From Nitrospirota bacterium (GTDB taxonomy: Bacteria; Nitrospirota; Leptospirillia; Leptospirillales; Leptospirillaceae), in contig JAMCWM010000050.1 of NCBI GenBank assembly GCA_023481175.1, forward strand, positions 1 through 51,016: DNA of 51,016 nucleotides. The letters are read 5' to 3'. Positions within the stretch are counted from its first letter, which is position 1. The number at the start of each line of letters is the position of its first letter. Made by a program: the position numbers and the translations under genes. The notes under the pieces were generated by a model. It was not told where the DNA came from, did no database searches, and saw only the letters and a list, made by a program, of their open reading frames with translations. Shown in pieces: positions 50,584-51,016 of the stretch.

Positions 50584-51016
50584 GAAAACCTCCCCTGAAA
50601 GGTGGACGGAATGCATCCTCCACAGGTTATGTGGTCTGTATGACAATGAGATCGTTGGCAGGTTACAGGAGTGATACGGGGTCCCGTCCCCTGGTCTTCG
50701 CCAGACTGGAAACGCGGATCTCGCAACAAGACCGATCATCGGGTGGTTCTGTTATTCCGAGTTGACTCAAGGCTGGGCCAGGAGATGCTGATTTTTGTTT
50801 TGGCTTGTCCAGAGACGACTGATTTTGGGGGAGATGGCTGATCCTGGTCTTGCTGTTTTGGGATAAGGATGAATTCCATATTAAACTTAGGGCTTGTTAG
50901 GTTATTAATGTAATGTTTTCAATGACTTCCTTATGTTCAAAAAAAGGACTGGACTCTTTCATGCGACGATGAGATAATCGGCGCATGAGAATGCCCCCCC
51001 CGATCGAACAACAAAT
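50584..51016. other. Gene-free right end with a terminal hairpin
   Basis: No supportable gene. AT content rises strongly after 50880. At 50961-50986 ATGCGACGAT-GAGATA-ATCGGCGCAT forms a 10-bp hairpin with one mismatch. An ATG at 50984 (MRMPPPIEQQ...) runs off the window and could be the start of another gene, with GATAAT just upstream at 50973-50978, but ten codons cannot prove it. The stretch also must hold the promoter of olsB, not identified with confidence. Confidence 0.4.

Noticed and set aside
1-51016. CRISPR arrays, rRNA operons and tRNA genes.
   Set aside because: No regularly spaced repeats, rRNA signatures or tRNA cloverleafs were seen in any intergenic stretch.

Overview
The window looks like chromosomal DNA of a high-GC, Gram-negative chemolithotroph of the Nitrospirota, most likely a Leptospirillum-type iron oxidiser. 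This is inferred from overall gene content, dense GTG/TTG-started overlapping operons, lipoproteins, ornithine-lipid genes and LL-diaminopimelate aminotransferase lysine synthesis; no rRNA or other marker is present to prove it.

Layout. 1-120: the 3' end of a group II intron (a complete domain V hairpin) that runs into the 3' end of an M28 peptidase gene; the peptidase is coupled to a Ppx/GppA phosphatase (to 2641). 2700-4580: a graveyard of small mobile elements. It holds a Phd-type antitoxin whose ParE toxin is split by about 360 bp of foreign DNA, a HEARO-like structured RNA (the class that travels with IscB nucleases) without any nuclease gene, and a decayed TnpB C-terminus with two copies of a hairpin-bearing element end. 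4580-8296: a quinone cluster ubiE / B12-radical SAM / ubiC-like / ubiA in which each gene overlaps the next. 8348-12249: a PEBP-like secreted protein, two tiny membrane proteins, a YajR-like MFS exporter and an RCK potassium channel. 12270-23556: one co-directional arginine plus lysine block (argD-argF-argG-argH, LptM-like lipoprotein, lysA, unknown membrane protein, dapA, dapB, FAH-family protein, dapL, folK). 23661-25602: an envelope protein and mutY. 25587-29705 (minus): the Anbu operon (transglutaminase, Anbu peptidase, alpha-E protein, permuted ATP-grasp).

29962-33388: an accessory stretch with a frameshifted GNAT gene, a 12-codon leader-like ORF inside a hairpin, a BNR/Asp-box protein whose stop codon lies in a repeat, a second HEARO-like RNA, and two small lipoproteins in AT-rich DNA. 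33462-34197 (minus): YtxH-like and membrane stress proteins. 34319-37321: an ABC importer of the nitrate/taurine type with a fused double permease, an ATPase and a detached AAA-associated domain protein. 37676-45457: dprA, topA, trmFO, xerC, argB, a lipoprotein and dut. 45474-50583 (minus): a PQQ beta-propeller protein, a third, degenerate HEARO-like copy, an acyl-ACP desaturase-like protein, a DUF374 acyltransferase, and olsA/olsB-like ornithine-lipid genes. The last 430 bp hold no gene that can be supported.

How it works together: arg and dap genes supply arginine and diaminopimelate/lysine; argD-argF also supply the ornithine branch that the OlsB/OlsA pair would acylate; the ubi-type cluster would supply the respiratory benzoquinone. 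The most unusual content is the set of related structured RNAs (about 3754, 31998 and, on minus, 47087) with conserved promoter-like upstream DNA and compensatory base changes but no IscB partner in the window.
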